This document shows positions 49,978 to 59,700 of a stretch of DNA of 64,000 nucleotides, piece by piece. Position 1 is the first letter of the stretch. Each line of letters opens with the position of its first letter. The notes under the pieces are model-generated. The model worked only from the letters and a program-made list of their open reading frames with translations, was not told where the DNA came from and did not search any database. The stretch spans positions 5,642,001 through 5,706,000 of the forward strand of contig JAPFFF010000010.1 of assembly GCA_039105265.1 (NCBI GenBank). Direction: 5' to 3'. The DNA comes from Tritrichomonas musculus. Taxonomy: Eukaryota > Parabasalia > Tritrichomonadida > Tritrichomonadidae. The position numbers were made by a program, and so were the translations under genes.

Positions 49978-50317
49978 TTTAAGGGACCACTATCATATTT
50001 TTTTGTAAACATTTCAATATTGAGAAAACTCATAGAAAAGAAAATTCAATAGTTGTTATCTCGGAAAAAGTTTAAAACTTTAAAATTTCACCATTCCGAT
50101 CATTTTTGTAAAATTTTTACTCCTTTCAACTTTTAAATTTTTATTGAAAAAAGGGAATAGGCTTAAAAGAAGAATAGAAATAAATGATATGTAATTTATA
50201 TAATTTATATATACCAAAATATAGCAAAAATACTCAAGAAATAATTTTTTTTAAGTCAATTAATTTTGTGATAACTCATAGAATTTTTAACATAGAATTT
50301 GATAGTGGTCCCTTAAA
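49978..50317. mobile_element. 340-bp MITE with 18-bp perfect inverted ends, TTAA flanked
   Basis: TTTAAGGGACCACTATCA at 49978-49995 is exactly inverted at 50300-50317. Reading TTAA as the duplicated target (49979-49982 and 50313-50316) leaves GGGACCACTATCA as the terminal repeat, the arrangement of piggyBac-type elements; a TA target would fit Tc1/mariner. No ORF inside. The two outer ends are identical, so the insertion is probably recent relative to its AT-rich surroundings. Confidence 0.7.
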
Positions 50318-50350
50318 TATTATATTCTTAAAAAAATTATACTAAACTAA

Positions 50351-50425
50351 GATCAAAAACGATAAGACACCCAAAGGTGAAATTTAATTCAATTTTGACC
50401 AGAGGTGCCTTATCGTTTTTGATTC
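50351..50425. repeat. 75-bp imperfect hairpin
   Basis: GATCAAAAACGATAAGACACC (split: GATCAAAAACG then ATAAGACACC) at 50351-50371 pairs with GGTGCCTTATCG then TTTTTGATTC at 50404-50425, with one mismatch and a ~32-nt loop. It lies 34 bp from the 340-bp MITE. A solo palindrome or a very small MITE. Confidence 0.55.
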
Positions 50426-52257
50426 AAGTGTAAATGAAAAAGTTTCAAGTTTTAAATTGATAGAAAAATAAAATCTTAAGGATGACCTAGGATATTGATT
50501 GTGAAAACACATGCAAATAATTGATAGAGTATTGAATTCATTCAAATTTTACATTTATAAAAAAAGTAATACCAAAGATGCGAATCATCAATTTGGACTA
50601 CTAACCGAGTTGAAAAATTGATATGCTTTGATTAAATCTTATTTTACAAGGATTAAACAATTCGAATATTATTGTTGAACATATTTTGATAATTTTCAAA
50701 AAATACTCACTTTTTATACTTTATTAATCAAATTTCAAAATTTATAAATGGAAAACATCATCATTGCCATAATTCAAACCAAATATTTTGATTTTTCAGA
50801 TGCTATATCATTTGAATTTTTAATAATTATTTTTTATATTTTTTTACTTTTGTATATTTTATTGAACTATTCCATGACGTTTACAAGAAAGAAATTTCAT
50901 CATACCTCTCTTTATTGAAGATAAAAAAATTTTTTTTTTATTAATTTTCTGTTGAAACATTGAATAATTAATTTGCATATTATTTATGATCTAAAAATAT
51001 ATTATCCAAAATTAATCATAAAATATAATATAAACATTTTTTATTAAATATATGAAAGATAAAATTAATATAAATTTTCATATTAATCAAAATAAATAAT
51101 AATTTTCATATGTAAAATTTGAAATAATTATAAATTTCTACTCTCATTTTTCAATAAGGAAAATTTTATTAATAACTTTTGAATACCCAAAAAAAAAAAT
51201 TGAATGATCATATAAAAAAAATGGTCCAAAAATTTTTTTTGGTATTTTCCTTTTTTAAAGCTTCCCTGAACTTTTAAATTCTGCTACAATTGTTGATTCC
51301 TTAAACACTATTATTAATTTATCGATTGCAATAATCAAATACGAAATTTTTGAAAAATATCAATATCAATTTGGAGTTTGAATTAATATAATGAAAAGCA
51401 ATATGGTTAAATGATTTATTTACCAAAATTAGACACGTATGAATATTTATATTTTTAATGAAACCTTATGTAAGAGGAGATCCGAGTTTTTGCATGGGTT
51501 TACTTTTTTACCGCTTTTTTTATATCAAATCAAATTATTGAAATTAAATTTAATCAGCATAGTCCTACGTCAAATATTCTGAATTTTTAAATGGTATAGT
51601 CCTCGAATCTTAAATACTTTTAGAAAAAAAGTTTTTGTTGGCTGTTGAGCCTATTAAATGCAAATTATCTCAATATAAGAATGCAGTTGTTATTATTAAT
51701 CATATTAGTTTTGGTTTACACATGATATTCTTATTGTTTGCCATTTAATTTTTTAATAAACATTGCTTAACATTTACATCCGAAATTTAGCATATATCTT
51801 AAAATTTTTTTATCATAATATTTAATGATTTCGGTATAAAATTAAAATTCCAAATATTTTACATATTTCCCCAAAATATAAAAAGCTATAAATGATTTGA
51901 AAGTCATAAAACAAATCGTTTTTTTGGAAGACTCTTTCAAAAATTTAAGAAAAAAATTGAAATAGTATTCAAAAAGTTTTAGATCGGAGTTCGTCCTTAA
52001 TATCTTTTTTTTTCTACGTTACAAATATAATTATATTAATAAAAATAATGTAAATAGTTATATAAAAAATAAATATATAAAATATTAATTTTTTGCTGAT
52101 AATATATCAAGATATAATTTGAATGCTTTTATCAAAATTTCCCAATTCAATTTCTCTTCATCAAGAACATTTTATCAAATACAAATATGTATACATATTA
52201 CGGTATTAATTTTTATTTATCAAGAAAAATATGATTTTTTAAATTTTTTTTTCTTAA

Positions 52258-52269
52258 CTCAAAAAGTTG
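52258..52269 (+). promoter_or_regulatory. CTCAAAAAGTTG upstream element
   Basis: CTCAAAAAGTTG lies 65 nt before the ATG at 52335. It shares TCAAAAAGTTGT with the elements upstream of 22994 and 60594. Confidence 0.4.
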
Positions 52270-52334
52270 TGATTTTGTGAGTTAATACATATTTTTCATA
52301 TCAAATATCAGATTTTGAATCTCGTTATAATTTT

Positions 52335-54065
52335 ATGATACAGATTGAAGGAACTTCTCCTTCAAATGGTGATAACCCAACTAAAAAAGACCAAAATGCG
52401 TCTCATCTTCCTAATATTTCAAATACAATTCAAGCAATTCTTCCACAAAGCTCAATCCAAACTAATAATGATCAACAGTCAGATGATAGCAAGTTTCCTC
52501 AAAGTAAAAACAATATTATTGATGACAATAAAATTAATTCTGCTTTTCAAAATGAACAAAAAAGCAACAATATTAATGACCAAGAAAACGGCGAAAAATA
52601 TACAAGCGAGCAAGAAACTAATAGCAATTTACCTAAAGAAAATACAGAAGGAACAGAAAATATAAACAATACGGATATTAATGAAGATGATAGTAAAACT
52701 GAAAATGGAAATAATGAAAATAATAAAGAAGATTCTAATGAAGGCAATGATAACTTAGAAAACAATAATGATAATGAAGCTAAAATAAAAGATACAAATA
52801 GTAACAATGAAAATAAAGATGAAAAGAAAACAGATCTTATAAATAACAACAGTATGAATATTGAAGACAATAATCAAACGAAAGCAGAAGATACAAATAA
52901 CGATAATGAACAATCCAACCAAACAAATGAACAACAATCTGAATTAGCGAATAACAATAATAATGGAGAAGAAGAAGAAGAGAAAACTTTGAACTCAAAT
53001 CGTAGTATTAACAGTAATACGAGCAAAAAAAGTAATTTTTCAAATAAACCATTTTCTTTTTATATGATACGTGTGGATCCAAAAGAAGTTGAAGACTCTT
53101 TAGAATCATTAATGACTCGCAATATTCAACCAACAGAACAACTTCGAGATCCCGTTATGCAACTTATCAATCGAAAAAAACTTGATGCATTAATTCAAAG
53201 AGATTACGATTTAGCCGAAAAATATGAGCAAACGGCAAACACTTTACAAAAAAGTGGAGATGACCTTTTATTTGAAAGAAATGAGCGAATTAGGAAATTA
53301 ACAATTGATGATAGAAGTGATTCCATCTCTGAAAAAATAAAAAATGTACAACAAAAATACAATAAAAAAATCGATGATATTAAAACAGAACGAAAAACGT
53401 CAGTTGAAAATTTACAATCTCAGCATGAAATTGAAAATTCTCATTTTCGTCAAAAATGGCAAGATCCTAATTTTCTTTCTAAATACAAACATCCATCCCA
53501 AGAATTAATACAATTACGCCTTATGGAGAAAAGACTGGCTTTATCCAAATTTTATGATGAAGCTAAAGAAAAAAAAATTTGGGCAGATAAACAACAAAAA
53601 ATAGAAGAAAAACAAATGCAAACCGTTATTGAAGGAGAAATGAAAAAAGAATTTTTCAGGATGAAAGATTCACAATATCTTCAATTAAAGAAATTAACTG
53701 ATCATTATGATTCACTAATTAAATCACTCGAATTACAAAAAAACAAAGAAATTCAATCAATGCAATATGCATTAAAACAGATGGAAATAAAGAAAAACAC
53801 TGTACCAAATCGGAAATTACATACAATTCCACAAGAATTATGCCAAATGAATAATAATGATACAGACACGTCATTAACAGCCAAAATGTCACCCAGAACT
53901 TTGTCTAGATTGGCACAATTTCGAAATGAAAAGAAAGGAAAAATAAATGTGAGTCCTATTGCAGATTCTGCTTTTTCAAAATTAATAGCAGCTCATCCAA
54001 TAGTTCGACCACAATCAAAATTTAAGGTTAATAATCATCCACCATCTAGAATGAGAAAACTTTAA
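52335..54065 (+). CDS. coiled-coil protein with Asn/Glu-rich N-terminal half (576 aa)
   Basis: Residues 1-~232 are low complexity (Asn, Asp, Glu, Lys, Ser, Gln), probably disordered. From FSFYMIRVDPKEVEDSLESL (about 235) a conserved-looking globular/helical region runs through QLINRKKLDALIQRDYDLAE, then coiled coil with FRQKWQDPNFLSKYKHPS and LRLMEKRLALSKFYDEAKEK. The 'DPNFLSKY' and 'QLR..EK.LAL' phrases recur in large families of trichomonad coiled-coil proteins as I recall them, but I cannot name a function. The basic C-terminus (PPSRMRKL) is short. The shadow frames inside come from the low-complexity half. Confidence 0.65.
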   Translation: MIQIEGTSPSNGDNPTKKDQNASHLPNISNTIQAILPQSSIQTNNDQQSDDSKFPQSKNNIIDDNKINSAFQNEQKSNNINDQENGEKYTSEQETNSNLPKENTEGTENINNTDINEDDSKTENGNNENNKEDSNEGNDNLENNNDNEAKIKDTNSNNENKDEKKTDLINNNSMNIEDNNQTKAEDTNNDNEQSNQTNEQQSELANNNNNGEEEEEKTLNSNRSINSNTSKKSNFSNKPFSFYMIRVDPKEVEDSLESLMTRNIQPTEQLRDPVMQLINRKKLDALIQRDYDLAEKYEQTANTLQKSGDDLLFERNERIRKLTIDDRSDSISEKIKNVQQKYNKKIDDIKTERKTSVENLQSQHEIENSHFRQKWQDPNFLSKYKHPSQELIQLRLMEKRLALSKFYDEAKEKKIWADKQQKIEEKQMQTVIEGEMKKEFFRMKDSQYLQLKKLTDHYDSLIKSLELQKNKEIQSMQYALKQMEIKKNTVPNRKLHTIPQELCQMNNNDTDTSLTAKMSPRTLSRLAQFRNEKKGKINVSPIADSAFSKLIAAHPIVRPQSKFKVNNHPPSRMRKL

Positions 54066-54392
54066 GAGAACATTTGTAAGTTTTTTGCGCGTTTTTTTTT
54101 TTTAATTTCTTATTTGTATTTTATCCCTTTCGGCCGTATGCCGTAATTGAAGATTTTTTTATGTAAAGTATTCAAAAAGTTGCACTTTTGCCGTGTGCCG
54201 TAGAAATTTTGTAAAATAAACTATTCAATGAACGACCAAATAGCCGTATTTTACAAAACCGCCGAAGGGATATTTGTATTTTTTTATAATAAATTGAAAT
54301 CTTGAACTTGGTAAATATTTTCACCATTTAATACACATATTTATTGAAAAAAGAATAATAAAAATAAATAATACTAACTCGAATAAAAATAT
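54066..54392. other. convergent intergenic region, 327 bp
   Basis: Lies between the 3' ends of two genes and contains the small element at 54122-54272. Nothing else is seen. Confidence 0.4.
54122..54272. mobile_element. ~150-bp palindromic MITE-like element carrying a promoter-like motif
   Basis: TATCCCTTTCGGC at 54122-54134 is inverted as GCCGAAGGGATA at 54261-54272 (one A shorter). Inside are four CCGTA/TGCCGT copies and an inner palindrome TTTTGTAAAATA / TATTTTACAAAA. It is GC-richer than its surroundings. ATTCAAAAAGTTGCAC at 54170-54185 matches the window's promoter motif although no gene starts nearby. No ORF. Superfamily not assignable. Confidence 0.55.
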
Positions 54393-55295
54393 TTACTGTA
54401 AACAAACATCAAGTTGATCGCCATCTTCCAAATCATCATTCTCAGAAATTTTTTGGTTAAGAGGCAGTTCTTCACCATCAAACATCAATTTACCATTCGG
54501 AATATTCAATTTTATTAATGTTTCTTTGAAAGTCCAATTGGGATCTAAAGCAAGTTTCTTCTTTTCACCAGAAGGCAAAACAAAGGCTAGTTTCTTAAAT
54601 CCTTTAAGTGATGCTGATTGCTCTGGCTCAGTTAATATTACTTTTGTATAATCTGATAAAAGTTCAATTAATACTTCTTTAGGGTCATATGTCAATCCAT
54701 CTATTTGCACTGAGTAATCTTCAAAACAATCTGGGAGAGTCTGAAATACAGAAAGGAATGTTTGGCCAGCATGCATAATTTTTTCTTCCTGAAAATCTTC
54801 AGGAGGATATACAAAAATTAGCGTTAAATCACCTTCTTTTTTAGGAATAGGAGCAGGTGCTGGATTTAAAACAATGTCATCGTCGTCGTCGTCATCATTT
54901 AGCATTTTTGTAATATCTTTTCTAATATCATTAACAGCAACTTCAAGTGCTTGAGATTCTTTTGATTTAAGAATCGGGGCTTGATAATCATTTTCAAATG
55001 GATATATTGGTTCTGTAAATTCGGGAGGTATGTCATCTTGTTGTTGCAAACAGAAAGGTTTGTCTGTAATAATGACATCATCATCGTCATCATCAGATTT
55101 ATTACGAGAGGATGAACGAGTTTTTTTTACTTTTTGTTTTGAATTTGGAGAGTTTTTTAGTTTTTTTGATTTTGGGGTTGTTGGAGATATTGCTGATTCT
55201 ATTTGAATGTCATCATCACTGACATCACTTTCATCAACAACGGAGCTGGTGTCCATAAAAAAGCTTAGATCTTTATCATTTTCGTCATCAGACAT
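54393..55295 (-). CDS. double SUMO-like domain protein (Esc2/Rad60/NIP45-like)
   Basis: A 300-residue protein. The N-terminal ~155 residues are acidic and Ser/Lys-rich, with basic SPTTPKSKKLKNSPNSKQKV and poly-Asp tracts. Two ubiquitin/SUMO-like folds follow: one at ~158-225 (DLTLIFVYPPEDFQ, then TFLSVFQTLPDCFEDYSVQI) and one at ~232-300 (KLALDPNWTFKETLIKLNIP, then LMFDGEELPLNQKISENDDL and EDGDQLDVCL). The last block matches the SUMO 'FDGxxI...PxxLxLEDGDxIDV' signature. There is no C-terminal GG, so it is not a modifier. The plan (acidic head, two SLDs) fits Esc2/Rad60/NIP45, which link SUMO conjugation to genome stability. Confidence 0.7.
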   Translation of the reverse strand: MSDDENDKDLSFFMDTSSVVDESDVSDDDIQIESAISPTTPKSKKLKNSPNSKQKVKKTRSSSRNKSDDDDDDVIITDKPFCLQQQDDIPPEFTEPIYPFENDYQAPILKSKESQALEVAVNDIRKDITKMLNDDDDDDDIVLNPAPAPIPKKEGDLTLIFVYPPEDFQEEKIMHAGQTFLSVFQTLPDCFEDYSVQIDGLTYDPKEVLIELLSDYTKVILTEPEQSASLKGFKKLAFVLPSGEKKKLALDPNWTFKETLIKLNIPNGKLMFDGEELPLNQKISENDDLEDGDQLDVCLQ

Positions 55296-55726
55296 TTTGA
55301 AATTTTAAATTCAAAATTTGAATTTTTGAATTATATTGTAATAAACGGTTTTAATTCAATTTTCAAAATCTCAGAAATTGATCTAGAATATTGAAGGTCA
55401 AATTTGACCATCGACGTTAAAGTTAGAGCAAAAAAAAAAAAACAATCACTTTTAATATTAGTCGGATTGACGAATTAATATTTTTTTGGATTACTATTAG
55501 AGTAACTGTATTTATTAATATATACTAGTATGTTCTGGAAAAATTTTAATTGATATAAAATATATGATATCTTATATTTATTGAGCACAACATCATTTAA
55601 TTTGATAACTTTGAAGTTAAGTTTTCAGTCACAATTAGGGTCAGTGACTTTAAGAGGAAAGACTTTATTATTATTTCGAGTGCACTGCAATAGTTTTAAT
55701 TTCAAAAATAACTAATAGACATATAA
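55296..55726. other. intergenic, 431 bp
   Basis: AT-rich; no gene. An A-run lies at 55430-55442 and the pseudo-palindrome AAATTCAAAATTTGAATTTTTGAATT is adjacent to the minus-strand start (positions ~55309-55334). Confidence 0.35.
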
Positions 55727-56596
55727 TTAGAAATTAAGATCACCTTCAATTTCATCACTATCATTATTTTCATCAGAATCTTGCGCTGTTATATGACTAT
55801 TATGATCTGGCTCTTCATCTTCTGTAGCATCAGATAATTCATCTGACGAATTATTTTTTTCTGAATCGCTATTTGAATTTATAAATTTTCTTGGTTGAAT
55901 CACTAAGTTGTTGAGCGGTTGTATTAATTTGGATTTGTTCTTTTTATAATCTTCAACAATTGAACCTTCGTCAATACCAACTGTTGTTGCATATAAACTT
56001 AAATCAAGAGGTTCTTGGTGCTCAAGACATTCCTTTACTCTTTCGGGGTTGTTTTGTTCTTCAATATGAAATTTATTAACAATCATTCTTCGATTTCTAT
56101 TTGTGAAAAATTTTGACATCATTGAAAAATCAGTTCCACACATTGACAAAACGTGATAAAAGAAATCAGTCTCTTCTGGCTTCCATCTTGGCGTTGATTT
56201 TCTGGTTTTGTCCCCAAATCGTTTTGGCGGTTCTTCATTAAATTCAGCTTTTAAATATTGGTTTGTATTTTCAAAACCTTCTTCCCTCAAAGTATCCTCA
56301 TCATATACTTTAAAGACGTTAACAAAGTCTGCTGCTTCACCCGCGTCTTCAAAATTAGTATCACCAACAACTTCATCATTATCTTCATTATTTTCATCAT
56401 CTTTTTCGTGCTTTTTGTTGGTTGCTTTCATTCCAAATCCATTCTTTTTAATAAGCTCAGCTAATGGAATTGTTTCGAGTTCGTTTCTTGTTTGAGTTTC
56501 AACTTGCCTATCACGGTTAACTACACTATTTGTACGACTAATTGGTCTGAAACCTGGACGTGGTCTAAGAGGCATTTCGATATTATCAAGACTCAT
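55727..56596 (-). CDS. BDP1: TFIIIB subunit B''/BDP1 (SANT domain)
   Basis: A 289-residue protein. After an acidic N-terminal half comes the BDP1 SANT/Myb region at ~140-205: RWKPEETDFFYHVLSMCGTD then FSMMSKFFTNRNRRMIVNKF, matching BDP1 'SWSEEETDLFFLALSMVGTDFSMICQLFPHRARSEIKNKF' almost block for block. The flanking stretch EEGFENTNQYLKAEFNEEPP corresponds to the conserved pre-SANT tether. The C-terminal tail is Ser/Glu-rich. BDP1 with TBP and BRF1 forms TFIIIB, which recruits RNA polymerase III to tRNA and 5S genes. It is shorter than yeast or animal BDP1, keeping only the core. Confidence 0.86.
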   Translation of the reverse strand: MSLDNIEMPLRPRPGFRPISRTNSVVNRDRQVETQTRNELETIPLAELIKKNGFGMKATNKKHEKDDENNEDNDEVVGDTNFEDAGEAADFVNVFKVYDEDTLREEGFENTNQYLKAEFNEEPPKRFGDKTRKSTPRWKPEETDFFYHVLSMCGTDFSMMSKFFTNRNRRMIVNKFHIEEQNNPERVKECLEHQEPLDLSLYATTVGIDEGSIVEDYKKNKSKLIQPLNNLVIQPRKFINSNSDSEKNNSSDELSDATEDEEPDHNSHITAQDSDENNDSDEIEGDLNF

Positions 56597-56645
56597 TTTT
56601 TTTTAAATACCGAAATTTTGAGGTAAATTTTGAGGTGAAAATTTT

Positions 56646-56662
56646 ATTCACAAAAAGTATAA
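56646..56662. promoter_or_regulatory. ATTCACAAAAAGTATAA element upstream of BDP1
   Basis: Identical to 45697-45713. It lies 49 nt upstream of the BDP1 start codon. Confidence 0.5.
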
Positions 56663-56746
56663 TTTCAACAGAAAATTGGGTCAAGATTTCACCTTATAAA
56701 AAAATTTTAATCATCATTTAAAAACAAATTTTATAAAAATCATTCA

Positions 56747-59700
56747 TTAATCAAACTTAGGGGGCTCTGAAACATCACTCTCCGGCTTAGCTAGATTGAT
56801 ATTATAACTGCTCTTTGCCAATTTTACTTCTCCTTTTAATTTTGAGTGATTTTTATTGTACTTTTTTAAATTATCGTCTGAATCCGAATCTGTTTCCAAG
56901 CTTATATCTTTCTTTTGCCTTTGATAAAAAATAGCATTCTTTGTTGAACTTTTTCCAGCATCAAATGCCGGAGCTGTGAAATCAGCCTCATCATCAATTT
57001 CATCTTCACTACTTTCTTGAAGAGGAGGCAAATTTGTTTCAATTTTTTCTGCTTGGAAGAAATCCCAATTTTCTCGAATATTTTGCGTTGTTTTATTCCA
57101 AGCTTCAGTATCATCTTCTTCTTCCTCTTTTTTATCTTTATCTTCATCTTCTTTATCTTCATCTTTCAAAATCGTATCTACTTCATCATATCGTTTTTGT
57201 ATTGCTATTGATTTACCATATAAACTAGGATCTGCTTTACAAGGTTCGAACTCGTAAACGCTCATACGATTAATAATTTCATCGTCTTCTAAATAATAAT
57301 CATCAGGAAGATTTCCTCTGAAAGAATTGTCCATTGGAATGTAAGGAAGCTGCATATTAAAATCTTCACAAATTCCACTATGACTTCGAAGATTACCTTT
57401 CTGAGCTCGTTTCTCTTGAAGAAGCTTTTGTATTTCTGGAATAGTTTCAAATGGATATTCGGGAATGTCATCCTCATCGATTGATTTATCAGATAATATG
57501 AAACGATGCTTATTGATTGTGCGCATTAACCTTATTTGCAAGTCATCCATGTCTTTTTGGACAACTATACCAGCTTCTTTACATGTTTTAGTACATTCTT
57601 TGACAAGCTTCTTCATATCATTTTTTGGAAATGGAATCTTAATCAAGTTCGGTTGTTCTTCAATAGTATTAACAAAGTCAACAACTGATCCAACTGTTTT
57701 AATATCACAACCGTCAATTTCTATACCACGTAATTCTCTATCAACTTTTAATAATGCTGTTATAACGTTAAGGTCAATTTTGACCTCTTTCAGATCAAGA
57801 TATTTCAAATGAGCAAGGTTAGCAGCTATATCAATCCATTGCTTCTTACCATCTTTAAATATATCATGCTCCATACTACCTGTCCATTCTGTTAAGATTT
57901 CCATCGAATAGTCAGCTATGGTCTTTTTTCTGATTGGATTACTTTCATAATTAAAAATACCTCGACATTTTTCAGTTAAATCAGACATCTCACGAAACAT
58001 TTGACGCCATACTATATTTCCTGTATCTGTTTTTAATGATTCTGCTGCCTCTTCTTTATTTTTTTCGAGTAAAAATGGTTTCATTACATGGTCAAACTTT
58101 TTCTGAAGATATTTGGACCATCCTTCACTTTCTTCTTCTTTAATATCAATTTTTGAAGATATATATTGATAGGCTTGTTCTGAAAAATCTTTTTGTGCTT
58201 TTTCTCTGTTTTTCATAGCTAAACCACCAACTTTGCTTCTGAGTTGATATGATAATGCTACTGAGAAAATAAATGGCTTGATCTTATTACCGAGAAAACG
58301 ATCTTGTGAAGCGGGACCACCAAGTCGAAGAATTCGTAAACCTGAAATTCGAAGCAGATTACATAATTCATACTCGATACCTTGCATTTCATTGTCAAAG
58401 TTGTCTGATAATGAGAGTTCACGAAGATTAACCATTTGCTGGAATAAAGGAATAAGTAATTGCAAGTCAGAAGGCCTTAGTCCATTTGAATTAAGATAAA
58501 TTGTTTCCCAACGATCAAGTTGACCATTTAAAAATCCTTTCATAAGTGATAATGTAGCACTTCCAGACAATCTAAGATTATTTGCTTTAATTGTAAGCAT
58601 CCTGCTATTTAATTGTGAGCCCATTGAACTGATAATACGTGAAACTTGTTCAGCGTTTAAACCAGTATCTGAAATATCCAATACTGATAACATTGGACGC
58701 GTATCAATCAAGTATTTCAGAGATTCATAGCAATTGTCTGAAATAGCATTTTGGTACAAATATAATCGTTCGAGCGGCTGATGATCAAGGTGTTTAATAA
58801 TATCATTAACTATATCAACTTCAACATCAGATTTTGAATCTTTTGAATCTTTGCTACTGCTTCCTGACTTTATTTCCTTTTGCAAATTTCCTATATCAAG
58901 TGAAACTAAATTTTGATGTGTTGCAAGATAGTCATTGAATAAACTTCTTGGTTTAGTGAATAATTGAGATCTTGAAATATGCAAATATTTTAATTTTCCT
59001 AAGGAAGGGTAGTCTTTCATTGCTTGAAATAGTTTCTCTAAATGAACGACTTTAAGGTTACATTCATTAAAGGAAAGGTAAATAACTTTTGATTTATAAT
59101 CTTTAAAAATATCAAAAAATGATTTGGTATCCTCATTACTTGAAGAATCTATTTGTTCTTCTTTAGGCAAATCTAATTTCAGCATTTCATCTTTAAGGTT
59201 TGGATTTCCACTGAAATCAAAATAAATCACGCCACATGATTTAGTATTACATGAAATATTATTATAAAGATCTGTCAGCCCTTGAGAAGCTTGAACTTTT
59301 GATAAGTGTAAAAATTTGAGATTTGAAGATTTGATCAATTGATATGAAACAGCCTTTAAAATATCAGGCTGAACGACATCATCACAAACAACCCCTTGAA
59401 TACAATGCGTATATATTAATGACCTAAAAACAGGAATCATTTCATATAAACTTCTTTCACTTCCAGGTTGGTATTTGATTGGAATATATCCTGCATTAAA
59501 AACTCCGTTAGAATTAATAACTTGTGCATGAAAATTTTCTACCACAGCATGATTATATGGAATCCAATCATGTGAACAATTAGCAGCATAAGTAAATTGA
59601 AATCTTTGAGATGGTGAGAGTTTTTTTTCAATAAATTCGTCAAATGATGGAAAATTGCTATCCCTCTGCTTCAAATTACGCTTATTTTTATCCATAAAAA

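Larger units (their letters stand above)
46497..52334. other. 5.8-kb gene-free, repeat-rich block
   Basis: The largest gap in the window. No frame of convincing composition was found on either strand. It contains at least two inverted-repeat elements (47363-48203 and 49978-50317) and an imperfect hairpin at 50351-50425. The remainder is AT-rich, with poly-T/A runs near 47694-47704 and 49053-49066. It may be a target for element insertion or hold an unrecognised non-coding transcript. Confidence 0.5.

Noticed and set aside
52547-52937. Hydrophobic minus-strand frames opposite the Asn/Glu-rich protein
   Set aside because: Complement of GAA/AAT-rich codons gives Leu/Phe/Ile/Val runs; not a real membrane protein.
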